Notes under the pieces: model-generated
The model's input: only the letters and a program-made list of their open reading frames with translations
The model's database searches: none
Told to the model about the DNA's origin: nothing
Shown: one piece after another, positions 28,014 to 40,200 of the stretch
Layout: every line of letters starts with the position of its first letter
How positions within the stretch are numbered: position 1 is the stretch's first letter
Made by a program: the position numbers and the translations under genes
NCBI GenBank assembly: GCA_016935315.1
Contig: JAFGRD010000111.1
Location: 1 to 64,000 of the forward strand
Source of the DNA: Pirellulales bacterium
Lineage (GTDB): Bacteria; Planctomycetota; Planctomycetia; Pirellulales; Thermoguttaceae
Direction: 5' to 3'
Length of the DNA: 64,000 nt

Positions 28014-29318
28014 CTAGACGCCGGGGATACGGATGTCACCGTCTTTGAGCAGCTTGATCTCGCCGGTTTCGAAGTCCTCGGCGGTGGGCCTTAGCTGCAA
28101 GTTGTACACGGCGGGGTTCTTGGCGGGGTCGTCGAACATTTCTGCCCAGGTGATCCGCTTACCGCTGTAGGCCGATTCTCGTCCCAGGACGGCGGCCCCG
28201 GTGGCCCAGGCCACGTTGCGAGCCTCGTTGAGCTGCTGGCCTTTGACGATCGCATACAGCAGGTGGGCGTGCTCGGCCACGTAGGCATTGGGGTGATAGC
28301 CCGCATCGCCATAGGGGTCAGCGGCCTCCAGCTTGAAATCGCCCGGCTTGGACTTCTCGTACGTGAAATCTTCGCCGACCCAGTCCCAGCAGTCGGCGAC
28401 CTGGCGGCACATGCTGTGGACGTGCGCGCCGCCGGGGTATTCCAGATCAATGCTGAAAAAGTCGTACATATTGCCGGCCACGCGCCGCGCCCGGAAACCG
28501 AACCCGCCCGCGCTGATCGGGTGAGAATCGAGATACCAGTTGGCGATGTCGAGGTTGTGGACGTGCTGCTCGCAAATATGGTCGCCGGACATTTCGACCC
28601 AGATTTGCCAGGGGCCGACCAACTGGTCGGGGCCGGTCGGGTTGACGGGCGTGTTGGTGAAGATGCGGCCCATGTTCCAGGCGACGCGTCCGGCCATCAC
28701 ACGGCCGTAGGCGCCTTCCTTGATCTCCATCGCCTTGCGGTTGTAGCCTTCCGAATGGCGCCGCTGCGTGCCCGCGACCACGCAAAGCCCCTTCTGCTTG
28801 GCCAGCTCGCCGGCTTCGATGACGCGGCGCACGCCCGGCGGATCGACCGCCGAGGGCTTCTCGAAGAAGACGTGCTTGCCGGCCTTGATGGCGGCCTCGA
28901 AGTGCAGGGGTCGGAAGACCGGCGGCTGGGCCATCACCACGATGTCGGGTCCGACCTCCAATGCCTTCTTGTAGCAGTCGCCGCCGCTGAAGCAGCGCTC
29001 GGTAGGCACGCCGTAGCGTTTGCCGGCGCCTTCGGCCCTTCCCTGGAACCAGTCGGCGGTGGCAATGAACTCGACGTCGAGTTGCCAGCCAAGCTTGTCG
29101 TTGAGGTACTTGACCGCTTCGAGGTGGTTGGCCGCGGCGCCATTGCCCCGGCCGCCGCAGCCGATCAAGACCGCCTTGAAGCTGCGCTTCGTTTCTTGAG
29201 CCTGTACGGAGAAGACCGGCACGCTTGCCAGGGCCGCCCCCGCGGCGACCGCCGAGGTCTTCATGAAGTCGCGGCGGGAAGTGCCCGTCGCCTCGCCTGT
29301 TCTTTTCGGCTGCGCCAT
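28014..29318 (-). CDS. Tat-exported Gfo/Idh/MocA oxidoreductase
   Basis: A 434-aa member of the family. ATG 29318 has AGGAGG seven bases upstream. The leader TSRRDFMKTSAVAAGAALA carries the twin-arginine motif and ends near VQAQE. The Rossmann motif is AVLIGCGGRGNG; the EKP motif is VFFEKPSAVDP and the sugar-site helix HNLDIANW. The QAQETKRSFKAVLIG spacing and C-terminal KLLKDGDIRIPGV are typical of the planctomycete exported subgroup. It is divergent from the family member at 29599, with a 280-bp region between that probably regulates both. Confidence 0.87.
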   Translation of the reverse strand: MAQPKRTGEATGTSRRDFMKTSAVAAGAALASVPVFSVQAQETKRSFKAVLIGCGGRGNGAAANHLEAVKYLNDKLGWQLDVEFIATADWFQGRAEGAGKRYGVPTERCFSGGDCYKKALEVGPDIVVMAQPPVFRPLHFEAAIKAGKHVFFEKPSAVDPPGVRRVIEAGELAKQKGLCVVAGTQRRHSEGYNRKAMEIKEGAYGRVMAGRVAWNMGRIFTNTPVNPTGPDQLVGPWQIWVEMSGDHICEQHVHNLDIANWYLDSHPISAGGFGFRARRVAGNMYDFFSIDLEYPGGAHVHSMCRQVADCWDWVGEDFTYEKSKPGDFKLEAADPYGDAGYHPNAYVAEHAHLLYAIVKGQQLNEARNVAWATGAAVLGRESAYSGKRITWAEMFDDPAKNPAVYNLQLRPTAEDFETGEIKLLKDGDIRIPGV

Positions 29319-29598
29319 CGTGATCCTCCTGTCTACATCGGAAGTGGGATACTCGGAGTCGTCTTGCCTGCAACGGCTGCGGGCTCGATTGCCCCCCATT
29401 ATCGCGGCACGGCGGGCAGGATGCAAGCGAAGGAGCTCTCGGCCGGCGGAAGCGGCGGAGACCCTGGAGCCGTCGGCCGGACCGTTGACAACGGCTCTGC
29501 CGGCAAGGACAATAGGGGCCGTCCGCTGGCCGGCCTCGATCGTTCGCTCTGCAAACGTCCATACCTGACTTGTCCAAAACAACAGAAAGGGCTGCTCC

Positions 29599-30948
29599 AT
29601 GAACGCTCCCAAACACAGTCGCAAGTCTTCCACCTCGCGACGCGAGTTTCTCAGGCAATCCAGTGGAGCCCTGGCGGGCACGGCGCTGTTGGGTGCCTTG
29701 TCCGCACGGGCCTACGCGGGCGAAGACAACACGGTCAGGATCGCCCTGATCGGTTGCGGAGGGCGCGGGACCGGGGCCGCCGCCAATGCGCTTTCGACCC
29801 AAGGGCCTACCAAGCTGGTGGCCATGGCCGACGTGTTCAGCAGCCGGCTGGAGGGCAGCCTGAAGAATCTTTCCTCGCAATTCGAGAAACAGGTCGACGT
29901 TCCCCCCGAGCGACAGTTTCTGGGCATGGACGGCTACCGCAAGGCGATCGACGCGCTGGGCGAAGGTGGTGTGGCGCTGCTGACCACGCCGCCGGCCTTC
30001 CGGCCGATCCATCTGGAGTACGCCGTGGAGCAGGGCCGCAACGTGTTCATGGAGAAATCCTTCGCGGTCGACGCGCCGGGCATCCGCCGCGTGCTGAAAG
30101 CCGGGGAGGCGGCCGCGAAGAAGAACCTCAAAATCGCCGGCGGGTTGATGTCGCGCCACTACAAGCCGCTGGAGGAAGCCGTCGCGCGGATCCACGACGG
30201 AGCCATCGGCAACGTCATCACCTGCTGGGCCTACCGGGAGCACGGACCGGTGGGGTTCGCCCCCAAGCCGGCCGACGTCAGCGAGCTGGCCCACCAGATC
30301 CGCAACTACTCGTGCTTCACGTGGCTCAACGGCAGCTTCATTCTCGACTGGCTGATTCACAATCTGGACGTCTGCTGTTGGGTCAAGGACGCCTGGCCGA
30401 TTTCGGCCCAGGGCCAAGGCGGGCGCCAGGTCCGCACCGAGCCGGACCAGTTGTTCGACCACTACGCGGCCGAATACACGTTTCCCGACGGCACGCGTCT
30501 GTTCGCCCAAGGGCGGCACATTGCCAAGTGCTGGGGCTTCTTCGGCGACAAGATCCACGGCGCCACCGGGTCGGGCGTTCTCGGCGAAGGCATTCCCAGC
30601 CCCCGTCTCTACAAAGGCCACAACCAGACCAAGGAAAACCAGATCTGGGACTATCAGGGCCCGGGCTGCAACGCCTATCAGGTCGAGCACGACCTGCTGT
30701 TTGCGGCGATTCGCGAGGACCGACCCTACAACGAGACCGAACGCTGCGCCTACGCGGCGATGACGGGCATTCTGGGTCGGATGGCGGCCGAGTCGGGCAA
30801 AGAGATCACCTGGGAGGAGGCCATGGCCTCGAACGTCGTGCTGGCCCCGGGCCTGGACGACTGCACCATGGAAAGCGAGGCCCCGGTCAAGCCCGACGAG
30901 AACGGCCGCTATCCGGTCGCCATGCCGGGCATCACCGAGGTGCTATAG
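29599..30948 (+). CDS. Tat-exported Gfo/Idh/MocA oxidoreductase
   Basis: A 449-aa protein with the twin-arginine leader TSRREFLRQSSGALAG and a cleavage region near RAYAGED. Motifs are RIALIGCGGRGTGAAANAL (dinucleotide binding), LLTTPPAFRPIHLEYAV, the FMEKSFAVD active-site segment and IHNLDVCCW. Over its full length it closely matches the 59816-61171 product (shared blocks RKAIDAL, NAYQVEHDLLF, GRMAAxSG, NGRYPVAMPGI/GQYPVAMPGV). The two therefore arose by duplication, yet they sit 30 kb apart beside different neighbours. The gene ends before a strong hairpin. The sugar substrate is unknown. Confidence 0.88.
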   Translation: MNAPKHSRKSSTSRREFLRQSSGALAGTALLGALSARAYAGEDNTVRIALIGCGGRGTGAAANALSTQGPTKLVAMADVFSSRLEGSLKNLSSQFEKQVDVPPERQFLGMDGYRKAIDALGEGGVALLTTPPAFRPIHLEYAVEQGRNVFMEKSFAVDAPGIRRVLKAGEAAAKKNLKIAGGLMSRHYKPLEEAVARIHDGAIGNVITCWAYREHGPVGFAPKPADVSELAHQIRNYSCFTWLNGSFILDWLIHNLDVCCWVKDAWPISAQGQGGRQVRTEPDQLFDHYAAEYTFPDGTRLFAQGRHIAKCWGFFGDKIHGATGSGVLGEGIPSPRLYKGHNQTKENQIWDYQGPGCNAYQVEHDLLFAAIREDRPYNETERCAYAAMTGILGRMAAESGKEITWEEAMASNVVLAPGLDDCTMESEAPVKPDENGRYPVAMPGITEVL

Positions 30949-30982
30949 TGCGATAACGCCAGTCAGCGAGCGTTTCCGGATG

Positions 30983-31031
30983 GACGGGGACGGTCCCGGT
31001 TTTCGCGTCGCGAAAGGGGACCGTCCCCGTC
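30983..31031. terminator. long perfect hairpin followed by T-run
   Basis: gacggggacggtccc (30983-30997) pairs perfectly with gggaccgtccccgtc (31017-31031), and the loop carries a second stem tttcgcg/cgcgaaa. ggcttttt follows on the plus strand, so it can act as an intrinsic terminator for the 29599 gene. The ggacggtcccc motif also recurs as a dispersed element in many bacterial genomes. The remainder of the gap to 31291 shows no gene. Confidence 0.7.
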
Positions 31032-31291
31032 GGCTTTTTGGCCCCCCGGTCCGTTCCTCTGCCAGTCCTCGCAGGGTGTGCGACGCTGGGCCCTCGACCG
31101 CGCGCCGTCCCATCACCGCGGCCCAACAAGTCGCCGGCCATGGCCCACCTGTGAGGCAATGCCGTGCTGCTATCCTTGGTTGCTTTCGGAGCAGGGAAAG
31201 TTGACATACCTTCAGTAATGATTAGACTGAAGTTTGGCGATCTGCCAGGTTCCGCCGGGTCTCGTTGCCGGCTGCGGAGAAGGAGCATTCG

Positions 31292-34200
31292 ATGAAACCT
31301 CGCCGCCACGGTGGCCGGCTTGCTTGCAGGTGGAGTTCGAATCTCCCAGGCGAGAGAATCTTGCCGCCGAGGCGACGATTGACGCTGGAACCGCTGGAAG
31401 ACCGCCGGCTGCTCAGTGCCGGGCCGCTGCCGGAGATCCACGGGGCAAAGTGGCACGACTTCGACCGCGACGGCCGCTGGGACGACGGCGAGCCGGGCCT
31501 GCCGGGCTGGACGATCTACCTCGATCTGGACCGCAACGGCCGGTTCGACGAGGACGAGCCGGCCACCGTCACCGACGCCGACGGACGCTACGCCTTCACC
31601 GGGCTGGCCCCCGGGAGCTATACGGTGGCCGAGGTCTTCCGCGACGGCTGGCAGCAGACCTATCCCGGCGGGGGCGCCGTGCCGGCCGACAAATCGCAGC
31701 TTGCGAAACCCGGCACCACCGGTTCGACCGCACCGATCTACCTGACCTCGGCGTCGGTCGACGTCCCCGACCGTAAAGAGCTGTTGCCGAAGACGAACGC
31801 TTCGGGGCCGTTGATCGGGATGCAGGAGTTCCGGGCCGATCCTCGCTTTGCGGGCATCGACGGGAGCGGATGGGCCACGGTGATTATCGACACGGGCATG
31901 GCGCTGGACCACCCCGCCTTCGGACCCGACGACAACGGCGACGGCGTCGCCGACCGGATCGTCTACCAGTGGGACTTCGCCGAGAACGACGCCGACGCCG
32001 GCGACGTCCACGGCCACGGCTCGAACGTGGCGAGCATCGCGGCTTCGCAAGACGCGAGGTATCCGGGCATGGCCCCCGGCGCGAATATCATCGCGCTGAA
32101 GGTTTTCGACGATTCGGGCGAGGGCGAGTTCGCCGACGTGGAACGCGCGTTGCAGTGGGTGGTGGCCAACGCGGCGGCCTATCGGATCGCCAGCGTGAAC
32201 ATGTCGCTGGGCGACGACGAGAACCACGGCGGCCCCCAGACGCTCTACGGCATCGACGACGAACTGGCGGCCCTGGCGGCAATGAACGTGATCGTGGTGT
32301 CCGCGGCCGGCAACGATTTCTTTCCGCAGGGTAGCGTGTCCGGCGTGAGCTACCCGGCGGCCGACCCCCACAGCCTCGCGGTTGGAGCGGTCTACGATTC
32401 CGACATCGGCACGGCCAGCTATGCCAGCGGCGCGGAGGCCTTTTCGACGGGCGCCGACCGCATCGCGCCCTTCTCCCAGCGCCACCCGACGCTGACCAGT
32501 GTCTTCGCCCCTGGGGCATCGATCACCGGGGCATGGCTCGTGCCGGGCATCTACAGCGTCATGCACGGCACCAGCCAGGCATCGCCCCACGTGGCGGGGA
32601 TTGCCGTGCTGGCCCAGCAACTGGCCGTGCGGGAAATGGGACGGCCGTTGACGCCCGGCGAGTTCGCCGCCTTGTTGCGGCAAACGGGCGTGGTCGTTTT
32701 CGACGGCGACGACGAAGACGACAACGTGACGAACACAGGCTTGGACTTTCCCCGCGTCGACATGCCCTCGTTGGCCGAAGGGATCCTCGAGCTGGCCAGG
32801 CTGGGACTGACGCATACGGTCGAAGTCGACGACGGCGAGGTGGCCGGGGAAGTGAACTTCGGCAATCGCGACGCGTCGCTGCCGGCCGACGTGACCGGGC
32901 GCTGGATCTTCTACAACAACTCGAGCTTCGACGCCTACGGCCCGGGGCCGGGACCGAGCGACGACCGGGCCGTCGCCGACGACAAGCGGGCCTTGCTGCC
33001 CGGCGAAACGGCCACGTTTGCCAACTATACCAGCTACCCGCGCGGGATCAACGGCGTGATGGTCGACGTGGCCGGTCTGGCCGGCACGCCGACCGTCGCC
33101 GACTTTGTGTGGAAGGTAGGCAACGACGACGACCCCGACGGCTTTCGCGACGCCGCGCAACCGGTGAGCATCACCGTGCGACCCAACGCCGGATTGGACG
33201 GCTCGGATCGCGTGACGATGATTTGGGAGGACTACGCCGTCAGGGGGCAGTGGCTGCAGGTGACCGTGCTGCCCACCGAGCGGACGGGCCTGGCCGAGGC
33301 CGACGTCTTCTATTTCGGCAACGCCGCCGGGGAATCGGGCGACTCGGCGACCGACGCCCGGGTCAGCGCCACCGATTTGCTCCTGGCCCGCAACAATCCG
33401 CGAACCTTCCTCGACCCGGCGCCGGTCGGTTTTCCCTACGACTACAACCGCGACGGCCGGGTCAACGCCACCGACGTGCTGCTGGCGCGAAACAACGCGA
33501 CCCATTTTCTCGATGCACTGAAGCTGATCACGGCCCCGCCCTCGTCCCGAAAGCTCATCACGACGCCGGACCCTTCCCTGAAGCCGATCACGATTCCCGC
33601 CTGGGCCGAGAAGGCGATTGCCGCGAGCGGTCTCCCGCAGGCCAACGCGGCCGCAAGCCGCCGGATCGGCCCCGAACCGGCAGAAGAGGAGCCGATGGCT
33701 TACGCTCAGGGCGAGATCATCGTCAGGCTGAAGGAGACCGTCTCGCCGCAGGACCTGCGGAAACAGACGTACCGGCAGCGGAAGGCGAGCCACGCCGACA
33801 TTCTGTGCCGCTTGGAAGCACAATACGGGCTCTGCGGCGCCACGCCGGTGTTCGGCAGCCTGCACACACAAATGGCGGCGAAGAACCTGACGCTCGCCCA
33901 AGGGTACGCCGAGACGGAATCGCAACTCCCGGAGGAGAAGCAGCCGCCCGACGGCCGGCCAGTCGATCTGTTTCCGATCTACGTCGTCCGCACACCACAG
34001 GACGTGATGGCCGCCTGTGCCCTGCTCCGGCAAGATCCCGACGTCGCGTATGCCGAGCCCAACTACCTCCGCCAGACGTTCGACGCGGCCTTGCCGAACG
34101 ACTATTTCGTCAGCGACGGCGGCCAGTGGCGGCAGGGAAGCTGGGGGCAGGCGTACGCCGACATGTGGGGTTTGCAGCGAATCGAGGCCCCCGAGGCCTG

Positions 34201-37200
34201 GCAGGCGCTCTCCGGCTCGCCGCAAGACGCGGGAAGCGGCATCGTCGTGGCGGTGCTCGATACGGGCGTGTACTACTACCACGAAGACCTCCGGGACAGT
34301 CTCTGGATCAACGAGAGCACGCTGCCCGGCAAAAGCGAAATCCCGGAAAACGGCATCGACGACGACGGCAACGGCTACGTCGACGACTACATCGGCTACG
34401 ACTTCAGCGGCGACCAGTCGGTGCAGCATTCGGCCGACGTGCAGGCCGACGCCGATCCCATGGACCAAATCGGCCACGGGACGCACTGCGCGGGGACGAT
34501 TGCCGCGGCGGCCGACAACGCGGTCGGCATCGCGGGCGTGGCGCCGGGGGCCCGGATCATGGTCTTGAAGACCTTTCCCAACGCCTTCGACAGCGTCTCG
34601 GCCGAGGCGATCTACTACGCGGCCAACCAAGGGGCCGACGTGCTGAGCAACTCGTGGGGCGGCCCGGGCGAGAGCCACCTTCTGGCCGACGCATTCGACT
34701 ATGCTCACGATATGGGCTGCGTTTCGGTGGCGGCTGCCGGCAACGACGACTTCGACGCCCAGTATACGTCGCCGGCCAATCTCGACAGCGTGATTGCCGT
34801 AGCCGCGTCGACGCCGGACGACCGGAAGGCCGACTTCTCCAACTACGGACTGGCGGTGGACCTCTCGGCCCCCGGCGGCGGCTACGCCGATGAATTGGGA
34901 AGCGGAGCGACCGACCAGTACAACATCCTTTCGACCATGCCCGATGTCTCCACACTGGCGCTTCAGTATCCCGAGCTGAAGGTCTCCGACCAGCCGGACT
35001 ACTGGCGTCTGGGCGGGACGTCGATGGCATGTCCTCACGTGGCCGGGGCCGCGGCCGTGCTGATCAGCAGCGACGACGCCCTGAGGCAGAATCCCGACGA
35101 GGTCCGCGCGCGGCTGATGGCCGGCGCCGATCCGATCGACGCGGACAATCCGGGGCTCGAAGGCCGGCTGGGGACCGGGCGGGTGAACGTCGCGGGCGCG
35201 CTCCGGCAAACCGAGCCGGCGCCGCTGCTGCGCATCGTGGCGCTGCAGACCTCCGAGGTGGTCGTCGACCGGCCCGGCCCGGTCGTGGTCGGCGTGAGGA
35301 ACTTCTGGCAAGACACCTCGCAGGGCGTGACGGCGACGCTCGTCTCCGAGGACCCGCGGGCGGTGGTCGATCCGCTGCATGCCGTGGCCGACCTGGGCGA
35401 TCTCTCGCGGGGCGAAACGAAGACCAACGCCGCGGACCCTTTCCTCGTCCACTTCGACGAGTCCATCCCTTACGGCGACGTGATCCGCTTCCGCCTGGAA
35501 GTCGCCCACGGGGGCACGCCGGTCCAGCGGCTGCCGTTGACGATGACCGTCCCCTTCTTTAGCGATCGGTCGGCCGCGAGCCGGCTTCCGCTTGACGACG
35601 TTCTTCCGGTGTCCGCGGCCATGCAGGACTACGACGGAGACGGTTTCAGCGACGTCTACTACGGCGGCTACAGCAGCGGAGAGCTTTACCGAAATCGCGC
35701 GGACGGCTCCTTCGAGAACGTCACCGACGTCGCGGGCGTGGGCGGCATGGTCGACCCCAACCAGCAGCTCTTCTTCGACCTCGACAACGACGGCGATCAG
35801 GATCTGCTGGTCAACCACGGCAGCATGTACGCGCCGCGGAACAACCTGTTTTTGAACCGTGGCGACGGGACGTTCGACGATATCAGCGACCCCGGCGGCG
35901 TCCGGCTGGAGGACGCGTTCACGGTCAACCTGCTGGCGATCGACGCCAACGGGGACCGATGGACCGACGTCTACACGGGCGGCCATCTGCTGCTCGGCCA
36001 GGGCGATCGGACCTTTGTGGCGGTCGAGGCGGAGACGGTCGGACTGCCCCGCCTGCGCGGCGATTTCACCCGGCAAATCGTCTCGTTCGATTACGACAAC
36101 GACACCGATCTGGACCTGTTGATCCAGTGCAACCTGTACCGCAACAACGGCGACGGGACGTTTTCGCACATCGACGCGGCGCTGGAGATTGCGGGCCGTC
36201 ACGGCACGGCGGACCTCTACGGCGCCGCGGCCGGCGATTACGACAACGACGGGTATCTGGACCTGTTCCTCAGCGCGCTGAGCAGCGAAGACCCTCGCCG
36301 GCTCTACGGCGGGCTGCTGCGGAACAACGGCGACGGCACGTTTGCCGACGTGACGGACGCCGCCGGCGAGCTGGCCGAGGGCATTTACGCCCATTGGTGC
36401 GGAACCGATTTCTTCGACTACGACAACGACGGGGACCTGGACCTGTACGTGTCCAACCAGGGCGGGGTGACCACGGCGAATCAGCTCTACGAAAACCACG
36501 GCGACGGCACGTTCGGTCGCGTCACGGAGATCGCGTTTCCCGAGCAGGTTCGGCCCGGCTTGGGGGCCGCCTGCATCGGCGATTACAACGTCGACGGCGC
36601 CTTGGACATCTACGCCCCTTCGGGCAGAGGCTCCGGAGCGCTGCTGCAGAATCGCATCGGGCAGCAGAACCACTGGATCACGATCCGGCTGACCGGGACC
36701 ACCAGCGGCCGGGACGCCGTCGGGGCCAAGGTCTATCTGCGATCCGCCGGCCGCACACAGCTCCGCCAGGTACACACCTCGGCCGTGCAGACCCAACCGC
36801 TGCACTTCGGCCTGGGATCAGACGGGCTGATCGAGGAAATCGAGATCCACTGGCCCAGCGGCCTGGTTCAGACGCTCGACGGCGTCGAGGCCGACCGGTT
36901 GCTGGAAATCACCGAGCCGGCCGGCCATCTGCCCCGCATCGCGAGCATCCAGATCGAAGGGTCCCAAGCGACCGTGGGGCTGCCGGGCGACCTGGTCGTG
37001 ATCCGCGGCAGCAACTTCGGGGCTGCGCAGGCAGCCGTCCACGGGTCCGTGGAGTTCGCCGTTGGGCTCGTGGCGCATGTCACCTATTGGTCGAATACCG
37101 AGATTCGCTGTCTCGTGCCCGACAAAGTCGAGGAAGGCAACCTTCACGTTGTGACCGACGCTGGCAGAAGTCGGGGCGTCTGCTTCCGGCTGCTGACGAT

Positions 37201-40200
37201 CCCCGCCGCCCCCTCCGATCTGCGACTGGAGATCGTCGCCTCGGCCGGGATCCGGCTTCACTGGACCGACCGCGCCGACAATGAGGACGGCTTCGAGATC
37301 GAGCGGCGGATCGACGACGGCGAGTTCACGCGGATCGCCATGGTGGGCAGCGACGAGGTCTCCTTTCTCGATGCGGAGCCGGTTCCCGAGCATGTGAACG
37401 CCTACCGCGTGCGCGCGTGCAATCGGGCGGGCTGTTCCGCCGACACGACCGTCGCTTCGCTTTACGTGGATCGTCCGCCCGCCGCGCCGAGCGATCTCCG
37501 CGCCGTGTTCAACGGGCTTCACCTGGAGTTTGCCTGGAACGACCACGCGCACAACGAGCGCCGATTCGATCTGTATCAAAACGTGCAGGGCGATCCGGCG
37601 GGCGTTTGGTTGTGCGCCACCTTGGCCCCCAACCGCGAGACGTATGCCTACGCGTATCAGTCGTTGCTGCCCGGACGGACGTACGAGTACCGGATTGCGG
37701 CCGTCAACGATTTCGGCCAGTCCGAATTCTCCCCGACGATTGCCGTGACCATGCCGGAGCTGGCGCCGCCGAACGGCCTGGAGGCGCTCGCCGTCTCGTC
37801 GTCGGAGATCGCCCTGCGATGGGACTACGGCTCGTGGATCGGGCAAGGTTTTCTCGTCGAGATCAGCACCGACGGAGCCGTCTTCGCTTCGGGAGTCTCG
37901 GTGCCCTTTGCCCGCACGGCACACACGCTGGGCGGTCTCAACGCCGATGCGCAATACGTTTTCCGGATCAGCGCCTACTCGTACGGCGAGTCCTCGGGCT
38001 TCACCTATGCAGAGCCGGTGGTCACGTTGCCCAACTACGACTACAGCGTCGCCCTGGGGCAGCACCGGATCACCGACGACTGGTCGGGGGCGAGCTACCG
38101 GGGCAACGGCGACGGGCGGCTCGGCGCGGGCGAACGGGTCGAGCTCCGCGTCGAGCTGACCAACACGGGCTCCGCGCCCCTCGACAATCTGTCGGTCGAG
38201 CTGACTTTGGTCGACGGCCATGCCGCGGGCGTCGAAATCCTCCAGGGCGGCCCGATCACGTTTCCCGTCGGGTTGCTGCCCGGCGAAACGGGCTGCGGCC
38301 AGGAGAGTTTCGTGATCGAGGCCCCGCGCCAGGCCACGGACGCCTCGACCACGGCGATCCTGCTGGTGAACGTGTTCGTCGACGGACTCCCGGTGCGCCA
38401 CGAGCCGTTGCCGCTGTCGATCGCCGAGGCCGGCGCCGTCTCCGGTCCGAGCGATTTCCGGATCAGCGGAATCGACACCGACACGGGTTACCGCTCGCTG
38501 GGGCCCTGTCTGAGCATCGACGCCGGCGGCAACATCTATGCCCTCTGGCAAGGTTTTCAAGCTGGGCCCCACGGCGACATCTTCTTCAACCGGTCGCGCG
38601 ATCGGGGCGTCACCTGGAACCGGGTCGATCTGCGGCTCGATACGGGCGATCCCCTCGGGGCGTCCCATTCGAGCAGCCCTTGCATCGCCTCCGACTCTTC
38701 CGGCCACGTCTACGCCGTCTGGGAAGACGATCGCAACGACCGCCGTGACGGCAACGGCGACATCTACTGCAATGTTTCGCACGACTACGGAGCCACCTGG
38801 CAAGCAGAAGCCTTCCGGCTGGACCTGGGCGACTCCCCGGGCAGCACCCGCTCCTATTCGCCCAGCCTTTGCGCCGACGAAGACGGCCACGTGTACGTCG
38901 TCTGGGGTGATGACCGCAACGGAGAGAGCGACATTTACTTCAACTACTCCCACGACCACGGTACTACCTGGCTGGCGGAACCGATTCGGCTGGACACCGG
39001 CGACGCACCGGGCGCACACGATTCGTACTACCCCGTTCTGCAGTGCGACGCCCGGGGAAGCGTCTACGTGGCATGGTCGGATCGCCGAAACGCCGACGTC
39101 GAGCTCAACGCCGACATCTATTTCACCCACTCGCGCGATTACGGCGCTACCTGGCAGACGGAACCCGTCCGGCTGAACGTCGGCGCAGACCCCGGCACGT
39201 CCTGGTCGAGGTATCCCAGCCTCAGTTGCGACGACGAGGGGCACGTCTACGCGGCGTGGCAAGAATATCGCCACGACCCCACGCGGGCCTGCGCCGACGT
39301 CTACGGCAACTTCTCCGCCGATTACGGCGCCACCTGGCGGTCGGACGACGTGCGTCTGAACGCTGGCGACGCCCCGGGCGCGTCCGTCTCGCAGCACGTC
39401 CAGATCGGCTCGGACCGCATCGGACACGTCTACGTGCTCTGGAGCGACTCCCGCCACGGCAAGGGGGAGATCTACTTCAACGCCTCCGACGACTACGGCG
39501 CCACCTGGCCGACGGACGATGTGCGCATCAGCCACACCGACTCGCCCGGCAGCTACACTCTCTACTCTCCGACCCTCACTTGCGACGATCAGGGCAACGT
39601 CTACGTGGCGTGGCAGGATTACCGCAACGCCTTTGCCGACGGAGAGGCGGACGTCTATTTCAATCATTCGCCGGACTACGGCGCCACGTGGCCAAGTAGC
39701 GACGTCCGGCTCGACGCCACGGACGCCCCGGGAGAATCCGGCTCCTTTGCTCCCGTTTCGGTCTGCGACGGACGGGGCAGCGTCTACGTGGCCTGGACCG
39801 ACAACCGCAACGGACCGAACGGCATCTTTTTCGTGTCGGCCCTGCCCGACGAGTCGCCGCAACTCGACCCGATCGCGGACCAGGTCGTGCTGGCCGGCCG
39901 ACGGCTGGAGTTCGAGGTAACGGCCACCGACGCCAAGGGCATGCCGCTGGGACTCTTCGTCGATCTGCGGGAATTGCCCGAGGACCAGCAAGCACGCCTG
40001 GCAGACGCCCTGTTGTCCGAACCGGTCTTCGACGCGGCGACGGGCAAGACGACCAGCACGTTTCGCTGGCTGCCCGACGACTCGGCGGCCGGAACGTATG
40101 CGCCCGTGGCGGTCGTGGCCACCAATCCGGTCACGGGTCGTTGCTGGTATCAGGAAATCGCGATGACGGTCCTCGTCGACGAGCCGTCCGTCGTGGGCCG

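Noticed and set aside
31332-31346. tRNA T-arm-like sequence ggagttcgaatctcc
   Set aside because: No matching acceptor stem or D and anticodon arms occur at tRNA distance, and it lies in the N-terminal coding part of the giant protein.
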